Assembly: GCA_023437755.1 (NCBI GenBank)
Contig: JAEZFJ010000065.1
Span: 1 to 10,133, forward strand
Reading direction: 5' to 3'
DNA length: 10,133 nucleotides
From: Pseudomonadota bacterium
GTDB lineage: Bacteria > Pseudomonadota > Alphaproteobacteria > Rhizobiales > Devosiaceae
The position numbers and the translations under genes were made by a program. Positions 1 through 6,260 of this stretch are shown here, one piece after another. Under the pieces are notes generated by a model. The model did no database searches. It saw only the letters and a program-made list of their open reading frames with translations, and was not told the origin of the DNA. Position 1 is the stretch's first letter. Each line of letters begins with the position of its first letter.

Positions 1-581
1 AGAGCGAGTGGAACCTCAAGAACCTGTTCACCGGCTGGCGCAACCCGGACCTGACCGAGAAGGGCATCGAGGAAGCCCGAGCCACCGGCAAGAAGCTCAA
101 GGCGGCCGGCATCGTGCCGGATCTCTACTACACCTCGGCGCTCCGCCGTGCGCAGCACACGCTCGACCTGATGCTCGAGGAGATGGGCATCGTCGACGTC
201 ACCATCGTGCGCCACACGGCGCTAAACGAGCGCGACTATGGTGACCTTGCCGGCCTCAACAAGGATGACGCGCGCGCCAGATGGGGCGAGGAGCAGGTTC
301 ATGTCTGGCGCCGGTCCTATGACGTGCCCCCGCCGGGCGGCGAATCGCTCAAGGACACCGCGGCCCGGACGCTGCCCTACTACGAGCGCGAGATCCTTCC
401 TGCGTTGAAGGCGGGGAAGACCGTGCTGGTGGCCGCCCACGGCAACTCGCTGCGGGCGCTGGTGATGGCGATCGAGGGCCTGACCTCCGATCAGATCCTG
501 GCGCGGGAAATCGCCACCGGCGAGCCGACCGTCTACAGGATCGGCTCGGATGGTTCGCTGGCCGAGAAGGTCGTGCTCTGA
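1..581 (+). CDS. gpmA: 2,3-bisphosphoglycerate-dependent phosphoglycerate mutase, 3' part
   Basis: Interconverts 3- and 2-phosphoglycerate in glycolysis and gluconeogenesis through a phosphohistidine intermediate in the cytoplasm. The gene is cut by the left edge; the first complete codon begins at base 3 and the visible protein begins SEWNLKNLFTGW. This places the catalytic RHG motif only a few residues outside the window. Visible family landmarks are the YTSALRRAQHT segment, LNERDYGDLAGLNK with the acid-base glutamate, WRRSYDVPPP, and AAHGNSLRALV with the second catalytic histidine. The 192 visible residues, with PPPGGESL following directly on the WRR segment, match the short alphaproteobacterial form, which lacks the roughly 25-residue insertion of E. 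coli GpmA. The TGA stop is at 579-581. The last 49 bp overlap the tail of the convergent permease gene. Identification is firm. Confidence 0.96.
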   Translation, partial: SEWNLKNLFTGWRNPDLTEKGIEEARATGKKLKAAGIVPDLYYTSALRRAQHTLDLMLEEMGIVDVTIVRHTALNERDYGDLAGLNKDDARARWGEEQVHVWRRSYDVPPPGGESLKDTAARTLPYYEREILPALKAGKTVLVAAHGNSLRALVMAIEGLTSDQILAREIATGEPTVYRIGSDGSLAEKVVL

Positions 582-1615
582 TCCACATCGAGCGGGGCTG
601 CTTCGTCCTCCTCGCGCGGGTCGATATAGAGTTCGTTGGTGAGCGTGCGGGCGACGGCGAAGATCGGCGTCGCCAGTGCGATGCCCAGAGGCCCGAACAG
701 CGTCCCCATCACCGCCATGACAGCGAGTGACCAGGCCGGTGGCAGATGGATGATCCGCTGCTGCAGCATCGGGGTCAGGATGTAACCCTCCAGGTTCTGG
801 ATCAGCAGCAGGCCGGCGGCGCCGAGCACCAGCGTCGTCATGTCTTCGGCGGCAAGTGTCAGCATGACCGGCACTGCCGAGATGATCGGCCCGAGAAACG
901 GCACGAAGTTCAGTAGCCCCGCCAGCACTCCCAGCAGGCCGGCATTGGGCACACCCAGCGCCGTCAGCAGCAGGAACACCAATGTTCCGATCACCACCAT
1001 CATGGCGACCTGAGTCACCAGCCAGCCCCGCAGGGCCTCCCCCGTAGCGGAGAAGGCCGCCCGCAGGCGCTTGCGCTGGGCTCGCGGCAGCAGCAGCAGG
1101 AAACCGTCCCGATAGCCGGCCGGGTTCAGCGCGAAGAACAAGCCAAGGAAGGTGATGATGACGAAATTGCTCGCGATCCCCACCGTCAGATTGAACAGCG
1201 AGCCAGCCTGGCTGAACAGTTCCGACGCACCGGGCAGAAGGGTTGAGAGCAAGGAGCCCTCCTCCCCTTCTTCGACGGTGCCGTTGCCGATCTGCATCTC
1301 CCGCCATTGATCATACAGTCGGTTTGCCTGATCGGTGACCATGCCCCAGAGCTGATTGATACTCTGGCTGAGGCTGGCGCCACCCATGCTCAGCCCGACA
1401 ACCACCAGCGCAAAGATGCAGAAGGCGACACTCACCACCAGAACAGGGCGGGGCAGCGGCGCCACCTTGCGGATAGCGTGCACGATCGCGTCGAGCAGCG
1501 TGGCGATCAGGATCCCGGCAAACATCAGCAGAAGGATGGTCGAGACCTGCCACGCGAGGAACAACGCCGCCGCCACGAATACGCCGATAATGATGGGTCG
1601 CGTGCCTTCGGCCAT
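533..1615 (-). CDS. AI-2E (PerM) family membrane transporter
   Basis: A 360-residue integral membrane protein of the AI-2E/PerM family. Members include AI-2 exporters and Na+/H+ antiporters, and most have no known substrate, so the name should not be read as proof of autoinducer transport. Hydrophobic segments lie at about residues 7-41 (two helices), 57-80, 141-163, 198-220, 224-256 and 260-325. The family signature is visible as FVPFLGPIIS (237-246) and EGYILTPMLQQRI (276-288), followed by FGPLGIALATPIFAV (307-321). A charged, acid-rich loop (TVEEGEEG, about 113-120) lies between the N-terminal helices and the core. The ATG at 1615 follows a good ribosome site (GGAGAGGG). The acidic C-terminal tail is unusually placed, its last 15 codons and stop being antisense to the gpmA end. 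It lies 80 bp after the methyltransferase gene on the same strand and may be co-transcribed with it. Confidence 0.93.
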   Translation of the reverse strand: MAEGTRPIIIGVFVAAALFLAWQVSTILLLMFAGILIATLLDAIVHAIRKVAPLPRPVLVVSVAFCIFALVVVGLSMGGASLSQSINQLWGMVTDQANRLYDQWREMQIGNGTVEEGEEGSLLSTLLPGASELFSQAGSLFNLTVGIASNFVIITFLGLFFALNPAGYRDGFLLLLPRAQRKRLRAAFSATGEALRGWLVTQVAMMVVIGTLVFLLLTALGVPNAGLLGVLAGLLNFVPFLGPIISAVPVMLTLAAEDMTTLVLGAAGLLLIQNLEGYILTPMLQQRIIHLPPAWSLAVMAVMGTLFGPLGIALATPIFAVARTLTNELYIDPREEDEAAPLDVDQSTTFSASEPSEPIL

Positions 1616-1695
1616 GCCCTCTCCTCGCCTCGGGCTAAGGCGATGAACCGCGCTTTGGTTCCGGCGGGCGGGATTCACGTGGAACAGGAGCGCCC

Positions 1696-2562
1696 TCAGT
1701 GGGCGGCGGAGATCACCCCTGCCTCCCACCCCAGGATCGCCCGTTTCCGCGGTACGCCCCAATGATAGCCGGTGAGCGCGCCGGATGTACCGACTACCCG
1801 GTGGCAGGGCACCACGAAGCTGATGGGGTTCTTGCCCACGGCGGCGCCCACCGCGCGGCTGGCGGTCGAGCGGCCGATATGGCTCGCCACCTGCCGGTAG
1901 GTGGTGGCCTGACCCACGGGAATTTTCAAGAGCGTCTCCCACACCCGAACCTCGAAGTCGGTACCGATCAGCACCACCCTGACGGGCCGCTCCGCCGACC
2001 AGCGGCTGGGGTCGAATACATGGGCAATGACGGGGGCGACGCGGGCATCGTCGCGGCGGAAGCGGGCGTTGGGCCAGCGCCGCGCGAGGTCCTCGAAGGC
2101 CTGCTCCACCGAGGTGTCCGCATCGGCGAAGCCTAGCCCCGACAGTCCATATTCGGTGGCGGTCGCCACCGCCGTGCCGAAGGGCGAGGGTGCGGCGCCC
2201 CACACCATGTCGATGCCGGCTCCGCCTGTGCGGAACGCACCCGGCGGCATCGCCTCATAGGTCACGAACAGGTCGTGGAGGCGCGATGGCCCCGACAGGC
2301 CCACTTCATAGGCGGTGTCCAGCACATTGGCATTGGCGCGCAGCAAAGCCTTGGCATGGTCGAGCGCCACTGCCTGGGCAAAGCTCTTGGGGCTGAGCCC
2401 GCACCAGCGGCGGAACAGGTCCGTCAGTTGCCGCTCGCTGAGCCCGAGCGAACGGGCGAGGCTGCTGACATCGGCTGTCTCGCCGCCTGAGGATAGCTGC
2501 TGAATGGCGAGGCGGACGATGTCGTAGTCTTCGGCAGGGGAAAGCGTCGCCAGCTGGTTCAT
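1696..2562 (-). CDS. Ada-like protein: AraC-type HTH domain fused to O6-methylguanine-DNA methyltransferase
   Basis: A 288-residue DNA repair protein expected to remove the methyl group from O6-methylguanine by irreversible transfer to its own cysteine. Residues about 13-112 form an AraC-type DNA-binding domain with two helix-turn-helix parts (VSSLARSLGLSERQLTDLFRR, then VLDTAYEVGLSGPSRLHDLF). Residues about 120-195 are the methyltransferase N-lobe, and 203-283 the active domain. The latter has GQATTYRQVA (218-226), the arginine of ASRAVGAA (R236), the KNP turn, and VPCHRV with the acceptor Cys253. The N-terminal zinc domain of E. coli Ada, which repairs methylphosphotriesters and triggers activation, is absent, so the classical Ada switch cannot operate in the same way. 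This HTH-methyltransferase form is a known family layout. The ATG at 2562 was chosen because the domain begins soon after; its ribosome site is weak. It could regulate its own synthesis or simply use the HTH to hold DNA. Confidence 0.93.
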   Translation of the reverse strand: MNQLATLSPAEDYDIVRLAIQQLSSGGETADVSSLARSLGLSERQLTDLFRRWCGLSPKSFAQAVALDHAKALLRANANVLDTAYEVGLSGPSRLHDLFVTYEAMPPGAFRTGGAGIDMVWGAAPSPFGTAVATATEYGLSGLGFADADTSVEQAFEDLARRWPNARFRRDDARVAPVIAHVFDPSRWSAERPVRVVLIGTDFEVRVWETLLKIPVGQATTYRQVASHIGRSTASRAVGAAVGKNPISFVVPCHRVVGTSGALTGYHWGVPRKRAILGWEAGVISAAH

Positions 2563-2647
2563 TTCAGCACCGTCGGAACAAGAAACCAGCCTCTGCCTAG
2601 TGCTGCGGGCAACACGGAGCGACCCGCTTTTGACGATGCCTGAATCC

Positions 2648-3127
2648 CTAGCGCCGCGCGCGGCGCAGTGCCGAACCGAAGGCCTTGGCAAAGCTCGCCT
2701 TGTCGTCGATGCTGAGAAAGGCGCCGATTTCCACGGTTTCTTCCGCTGTGCGCAGCCGGATCGCCTGGGTACGCTCGTTCTCGTCACGCTCCAGCACCAG
2801 CCGCACCTCCTGCGGCTCGAAGCGCTTGAGGCTGCGGCTTCCAACGGAATCGACGGTGCTGATCTCCAGCTGGTCCTGCCACAGCGTCACATGCTCCACC
2901 AGCTTGCGCCGCCGCGCCTGCCGCAGGCTCAGCGCCACCAGCCCTCCGCTGGCCAGCGCGAACGCGGCCGCGCCGGGCAGGGCGAATTCCGGAACGGCCA
3001 CCAGTATCGGCGCGCCGACCACCCCCGCAACGGCGAGCGCAACCCAGCCGCCGGTGGCGCGCAGGGTAGCGTCTGGCCGCAATGCCGCAGCGAACAGCGG
3101 CGTGGTTGTGGTGACTTGCATGGGCAT
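2648..3127 (-). CDS. DUF2244 family membrane protein
   Basis: A 159-residue protein with two adjacent membrane helices (about residues 27-45 and 49-67), then a basic stretch (RQARRRK, 69-75) and a cytoplasmic domain of about 85 residues. The C-terminal part carries the DUF2244 pattern of beta strands ending in VEIGAFLSIDDKASFAKAFGSAL (132-154). By the positive-inside rule the C-terminal domain should face the cytoplasm. Function is unknown. Two ATG codons lie near the start, at 3127 and 3121; the first is used here because an AAGAGA-like ribosome site lies about 6 bases before it. The gene diverges from nth with only 47 bp between the starts, an arrangement I recall from other alphaproteobacteria, which hints at co-regulation and not at a shared reaction. 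It lies 85 bp upstream of the methyltransferase on the same strand. Confidence 0.88.
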   Translation of the reverse strand: MPMQVTTTTPLFAAALRPDATLRATGGWVALAVAGVVGAPILVAVPEFALPGAAAFALASGGLVALSLRQARRRKLVEHVTLWQDQLEISTVDSVGSRSLKRFEPQEVRLVLERDENERTQAIRLRTAEETVEIGAFLSIDDKASFAKAFGSALRRARR

Positions 3128-3174
3128 GTTGGTCTCTTCGCGCTAACTATAGGCCCAGAATCGAGGCTGTGAGA
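3128..3174. promoter_or_regulatory. Divergent promoter region between DUF2244 gene and nth
   Basis: These 47 bp must hold the start signals of two divergent genes unless promoters lie inside coding sequence. The only AT-rich core is TAACTATAG (3144-3152). On the minus strand it gives TATAGT (3146-3151), a good -10 element for the DUF2244 gene, but the matching -35 position (TCTCAC, 3169-3174) is poor. No convincing plus-strand promoter for nth was found. A GAGG at 3163-3166 is the nth ribosome site. Confidence 0.35.
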
Positions 3175-3849
3175 ATGCCCGCTGCCAAAAAAGTGAAATC
3201 CCTTCCCCCCGCGGATGTGGACGCCATCTTCAGCCGTTTCCACGAGATCGAACCCGAACCGAAGGGCGAGCTCGACTACGTCAACGCCTTCACCCTGCTG
3301 GTGGCGGTGGTGCTGTCGGCGCAGGCCACCGACGCAGGGGTGAACAAGGCGACGACGCGTTTGTTCCAGCTTGCGCCCTCGCCCGCAGCCATGGTGGCGC
3401 TGGGCGTCGAAGGCATTGAAACCGAGATCAAGACCATCGGCCTGTTCCGCAACAAGGCCAGGAACGTCTTTGCGCTGTGCCAGCAATTGCTGGAGCGGCA
3501 CGGTGGCGAGGTACCGGAGGATCGCGAGTCGCTGGAAGCGCTGCCGGGGGTGGGGCGGAAGACCGCCAATGTGGTGCTGAACATCTGGTTCAAGCAGCCC
3601 ACCATTGCGGTCGACACCCACCTGTTCCGCGTCGGCAACCGCACCGGACTGGCGGTTGCCGATTCGCCTTTGGCCGTGGAACAGATCCTGCTCGCGGTGG
3701 TGCCGGAGCGGTTCATGCTCCATGCCCACCACTGGCTGATCCTGCACGGCCGCTACATCTGCAAGGCCCGCCGTCCGGAATGCTGGCGCTGCCCGATCCG
3801 GCAATGGTGCCGTTACGAGCCGAAGACGCCGCCCCCGAAGGGAGCCTAG
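3175..3849 (+). CDS. nth: Endonuclease III, DNA glycosylase/AP lyase
   Basis: Base-excision repair enzyme that removes oxidised pyrimidines and cuts the resulting abasic site. The 224-residue protein has the helix-hairpin-helix LPGVGRKTANVV with catalytic lysine K129, the following IAVDTHLFRV with catalytic aspartate D147, and a complete C-terminal iron-sulphur motif C-X6-C-X2-C-X5-C (Cys196, 203, 206, 212) in the order seen in E. coli Nth. The early VLSAQATDAGVNK segment is also typical. Length is close to the family norm, with a short basic N-terminal extension. The ATG at 3175 is preferred over the in-frame GTG at 3169 because GAGG at 3163-3166 lies 8 bases from the ATG but only 2 from the GTG. 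The TAG stop lies inside a CTAG shared with the convergent DUF2214 gene. Identification is firm. Confidence 0.97.
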   Translation: MPAAKKVKSLPPADVDAIFSRFHEIEPEPKGELDYVNAFTLLVAVVLSAQATDAGVNKATTRLFQLAPSPAAMVALGVEGIETEIKTIGLFRNKARNVFALCQQLLERHGGEVPEDRESLEALPGVGRKTANVVLNIWFKQPTIAVDTHLFRVGNRTGLAVADSPLAVEQILLAVVPERFMLHAHHWLILHGRYICKARRPECWRCPIRQWCRYEPKTPPPKGA

Positions 3850-4280
3850 CTGCCGTAGCCGCGCGCCATCGCCGCAGCAAACAGCGGGATCAGCAGCAGT
3901 GCTGCTGCCTGCAGGTGGAGGTAGCGGCGGGCACCGGCGATCTCGGTGTCCACTGGCGCGCCCGCCTTGAGCCAGCGGCGGATGGCGAGGGTCGGCGGCA
4001 CCGTCAGCGCGCCCATCACGCCGAATGCGGCCATCTTGGCCCAGAAGGCGGTGTTCGTCACATAATATTCCCAGCCCATGCTGCCGAAGATCACGCGGGC
4101 AATCCCCACCAGGATCACCAGGGTGGCGACGCCTCCATAGGCGGCATCGAGCCGGGCGAGTTGCGGCAGGCGCTCGGACGCCAGGCCGGGCCGCAGCAGC
4201 GCGAACTCGGCTGCAAAGATCGCGACAAGCGTGAACACCACCGCATGGTGTGTGCCGGCGAGAACCAGATCCCAATCCAT
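3846..4280 (-). CDS. DUF2214 family integral membrane protein
   Basis: A 144-residue protein with four predicted membrane helices (about residues 11-29, 47-66, 77-100 and 121-139). Polar residues within or beside the helices include His11-His12, Arg62, Lys82 and His122. The segment GWEYYVTNTAFWAKMAAFGVMG (69-90) ending in PPTLAIRRW resembles the DUF2214 pattern. Histidines near helix ends raise the possibility of metal or haem binding, as in other small four-helix proteins, but this is only inference; the family has no established function. The ATG at 4280 follows a strong ribosome site (GGGGAGAAGG). The gene diverges from a TetR regulator across 58 bp holding an inverted repeat and a good promoter, so it is the likely regulated target. 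Its stop codon overlaps that of nth. Confidence 0.85.
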   Translation of the reverse strand: MDWDLVLAGTHHAVVFTLVAIFAAEFALLRPGLASERLPQLARLDAAYGGVATLVILVGIARVIFGSMGWEYYVTNTAFWAKMAAFGVMGALTVPPTLAIRRWLKAGAPVDTEIAGARRYLHLQAAALLLIPLFAAAMARGYGS

Positions 4281-4297
4281 TGCCTTCTCCCCGGCAG

Positions 4298-4318
4298 TAT
4301 GTGATCAGTGCTCACATA
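4298..4318. promoter_or_regulatory. Probable TetR operator (inverted repeat)
   Basis: A perfect inverted repeat with 7-bp arms, TATGTGA-N7-TCACATA, between the divergent DUF2214 and TetR genes. A third copy of the half-site (TATGTGA) lies at 4329-4335, part of an imperfect second dyad (TGTGAAC at 4331-4337 with GTCAACA at 4341-4347) reaching into the TetR start codon. The 21-bp repeat covers the predicted transcription start and the end of the -10 element of the DUF2214 promoter, as expected for repression. Binding by the adjacent regulator is inferred from position. Confidence 0.7.
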
Positions 4319-4345
4319 TTCACCACCCTATGTGAACAATGTCAA
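4316..4345 (-). promoter_or_regulatory. Promoter of the DUF2214 gene
   Basis: On the minus strand a consensus -35 element TTGACA (4345-4340) is followed after 18 bases by GAATAT (4321-4316) as the -10 element. Transcription would begin near 4309, giving a leader of about 29 bases. The -35 overlaps the TetR start codon, and the -10 end lies inside the inverted repeat at 4298-4318. The -10 matches the consensus only in part (3 of 6). Confidence 0.5.
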
Positions 4346-4902
4346 CATCTGGTACCAACGCCCCTTATCACCACGGCAATCTGCGCCAGGCGCTGCTGGA
4401 AGCGGCGCTGGTGCTGCTGGAACGGGACGGGGAGGCGGGGCTTGGGCTGCGCGATCTGGCACGTGCCGTCGGGGTGTCACCAGCGGCGCCCTACCGGCAT
4501 TTTGCCAGCCGCGCCGCCCTGCTGGAGGCATTGGCCGTCACCGGCTACCGTCGCTTCACCGATGCAATGGAGGCGATTGCCGCCGCCGGCACGTCCGACC
4601 CGGCGACGGCGATGGGGCGGACTTATGTGAAGTTCGCGCTCGACAACCCGAACCTGTTTCGCCTGATGTTCTCGCCCCAGCTGAAACGCGACAAGCTGCC
4701 GGGGCTGCGCATGGCAGCCGATGCGGCCTTCAAGACGCTCCGGCACGTCATCGGCGGCGACGTTCGCGCGCACCGTGTGGCGGCACTGGCGGCTTGGGCG
4801 CGGGTGCATGGGCTTGCGGTGCTGCTGCTCGACGGCCAGATTGCCATCGAGGCCGGCGAGGACATCGAAGCGCTGGTCGCCGAGATTATCGAGCGCCGCT
4901 AG
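4339..4902 (+). CDS. TetR/AcrR family transcriptional regulator with WHG-type C-terminal domain
   Basis: A 187-residue DNA-binding repressor. The N-terminal TetR domain spans about residues 14-60, with the helix-turn-helix in LRDLARAVGVSPAAPYRHF (38-55). The C-terminal half, with FALDNPNLFRLMFSP (99-113) and WARVHGLAVLLLDGQI (153-168), fits the WHG/TetR_C_33 ligand-binding domain. The ligand cannot be read from the sequence. The gene starts 58 bp from the divergent DUF2214 gene, and the space between holds inverted repeats typical of a self-regulating TetR divergon. No ribosome site precedes the ATG at 4339 and no nearer in-frame start fits, so translation may be weak or leaderless; this would suit a low-level repressor. 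The TAG stop lies 17 bp inside the end of the convergent Hsp70-like gene. Confidence 0.93.
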   Translation: MSTSGTNAPYHHGNLRQALLEAALVLLERDGEAGLGLRDLARAVGVSPAAPYRHFASRAALLEALAVTGYRRFTDAMEAIAAAGTSDPATAMGRTYVKFALDNPNLFRLMFSPQLKRDKLPGLRMAADAAFKTLRHVIGGDVRAHRVAALAAWARVHGLAVLLLDGQIAIEAGEDIEALVAEIIERR

Positions 4903-6157
4903 CGGGCCCGAACACCCGCTCCGCCTCGAGCGTCAGCCCGAGCCCGACACTGCCCAGCACGTCGGTACGCACCAGTTCTGCTGCAGGAAACAGCCTGCGC
5001 AGCCGATCCGACACTGCCGGGACCAGGGTGGAGCCGCCGGTGAGGATCAGGCTGTCCACCGCGTGGCTGTCCACTCCCGCCCGCCGCAGCGTTTCGCCGA
5101 TGGTTGTTTCGAGGCGCCGGATCGAATCGGCCAGGGCCGCGCCGAGTTCGGCCGCGGTGATCGTCACGGCAATGCGCCGGTCACGCACCCGGAAGTCGAA
5201 GTCGACCTCTTCCGCAGAGGAGAGGGCGATCTTGGCCTCTTCCACCGCCCCGATGAGCCGGTGCCCAAGACGTTCCTCGACCACCATGACCATGGTCTCG
5301 ACCAGTTCCGGCCGCGCCGCCTCGCGTGCGGTGGAGCGGAGGTCGCGGAGCGCCTTGGCGTCATAGAGGCGGTTGATGCGGTGCCAGGTGGAGAGCTCGA
5401 CATAGGGCGCGACTGGCAGGTGCCGTTTGCCGTCACGCGTGCGTGTGCCGAGACCGAGTTCCGGCATGATGCGCGCCATCGCGAGCAGCCGGTCGAAATC
5501 GGTGCCGCCGATATGGACACCGGCCGTCGCGAGAATGTCGCCGGACCTGTCTGCCAGGCCCCGTCGTTCCGGCGCTACCCGCACCAGCGAAAAATCCGAC
5601 GTGCCGCCGCCGAGATCGACGATCAGCGCCAGTTTCTCCGCGTTCACCTGCCGCTCATAGTTGAGCGCCGCCGCGATTGGCTCGAACTGGAACGCGATCT
5701 CATCAAAACCCTGCCCACGCACCGCCGCCTCGAGCTGATCCTGCGCGGCGCGGTCGGCCACCGGATCGTCGTCCACGAAATGCACCGGCCGGCCGAGCAC
5801 CACCTGCGTCAGATCGGTGCCAAGCGCCTGTTCGGCCCGGCGCCGCAATTCGCCGACGAAGCTGCCGATGATCTCGCCGAAACCCAGCTGTCGCGCCTTG
5901 ATCCGCGTGCGGTCGGAGAAGAGTGGCGTGCCCAGAACGCTCTTGAGCGACCGCATCAACCGACCGTCGGCGCCGCTGACATATTCGCCCACCGCCGCGC
6001 GACCGAAGTGAAGCCTGTCGTCTTCGAATCCGAAGAACAGGACGCTGGGGATGGTGAGGTGATCCCTTTCAAGCGGCACCAGCTCTGGCTGGCCCAATGC
6101 ACCGATGCGCCCGAGCGTCGAATTGGACGTGCCGAAATCGAGACCGCAATACGCCAT
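4886..6157 (-). CDS. Hsp70 family protein, ATPase domain only (YegD-like)
   Basis: A 423-residue actin-fold ATPase related to the DnaK nucleotide-binding domain. All ATP-site motifs are visible: phosphate-1 GLDFGTSNS (5-13), the connecting FEPIAAALNYE (158-168), phosphate-2 IVDLGGGTSDFSLV (179-192), HIGGTDFDRLL (215-225), EEAKIALSS (306-314) and adenosine motif LILTGGSTLVPAV (370-382). There is no room for the DnaK substrate-binding domain or lid. The length and layout resemble E. coli YegD, a poorly understood putative chaperone. The ATG at 6157 begins directly before the phosphate-1 strand and has a GAGAGGA ribosome site; an in-frame extension to 6238 has no family features and overlaps the promoter. 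A promoter at 6208-6239 resembles heat-shock sites. Its end overlaps the TetR gene by 17 bp. Confidence 0.93.
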   Translation of the reverse strand: MAYCGLDFGTSNSTLGRIGALGQPELVPLERDHLTIPSVLFFGFEDDRLHFGRAAVGEYVSGADGRLMRSLKSVLGTPLFSDRTRIKARQLGFGEIIGSFVGELRRRAEQALGTDLTQVVLGRPVHFVDDDPVADRAAQDQLEAAVRGQGFDEIAFQFEPIAAALNYERQVNAEKLALIVDLGGGTSDFSLVRVAPERRGLADRSGDILATAGVHIGGTDFDRLLAMARIMPELGLGTRTRDGKRHLPVAPYVELSTWHRINRLYDAKALRDLRSTAREAARPELVETMVMVVEERLGHRLIGAVEEAKIALSSAEEVDFDFRVRDRRIAVTITAAELGAALADSIRRLETTIGETLRRAGVDSHAVDSLILTGGSTLVPAVSDRLRRLFPAAELVRTDVLGSVGLGLTLEAERVFGPASGAR

Positions 6158-6207
6158 GCCGGCCGTCCTCTCGCCAAGGGGGGAAGCGCGGCAGGCGCGC
6201 GGGGCGG

Positions 6208-6239
6208 CCTCTATAAGGGGACTGCGAGGTGATGGCAAC
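6208..6239 (-). promoter_or_regulatory. Promoter of the Hsp70-like gene, sigma-70 and RpoH-like
   Basis: Read on the minus strand, TTGCCA (6238-6233), 17 bases, TATAGA (6215-6210) makes a good sigma-70 promoter (5/6 and 4/6 matches). The same stretch reads GTTG-N18-CTTATAGAGG, which matches the alphaproteobacterial heat-shock consensus CTTG-N17/18-CYTATNTNNG except for one base in each element. Transcription would begin near 6203, about 45 bases before the start codon. The -35 sits in a small hairpin after the upstream isomerase gene. Confidence 0.55.
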
Positions 6240-6249
6240 CGGCTTGCCA
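6233..6249. terminator. Short hairpin after the isomerase gene
   Basis: A perfect 6-bp stem with a 5-base loop (TGGCAA-CCGGC-TTGCCA) lies 11 bases past the isomerase stop codon. There is no T-run on either strand, so it is at best a weak or factor-assisted terminator. It also contains the -35 element of the next gene, which may explain its symmetry. Confidence 0.25.
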
Positions 6250-6260
6250 GCCTGCGGGCG

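Noticed and set aside
222..1307. Minus-strand frame of 361 codons over gpmA and the permease
   Set aside because: It lies in another frame of the permease, which has clear membrane helices and motifs, and its composition is low-complexity.
1632..1660. GAACC/GGTTC hairpin between the methyltransferase and permease genes
   Set aside because: Five-bp stem, seven-base loop and no T-run; not a credible terminator.
3169..3174. GTG start of nth
   Set aside because: The ribosome site GAGG would be only 2 bases away; the ATG at 3175 has the normal spacing.
2929..4275. Minus-strand frame of 448 codons
   Set aside because: It crosses the antisense of nth and other frames of the DUF2214 and DUF2244 genes; no recognisable domain.
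4721..6232. Long plus-strand open frame of 503 codons
   Set aside because: It is antisense to the Hsp70-like gene and overlaps the end of the TetR gene; its product is rich in Arg, Pro and His with no family motif, as expected for a GC-rich shadow frame.
6158..6238. N-terminal extension of the Hsp70-like protein by 27 residues
   Set aside because: The extension overlaps the promoter, is not Hsp70-like, and the ATG at 6157 with its GAGAGGA site begins right before the phosphate-1 strand.
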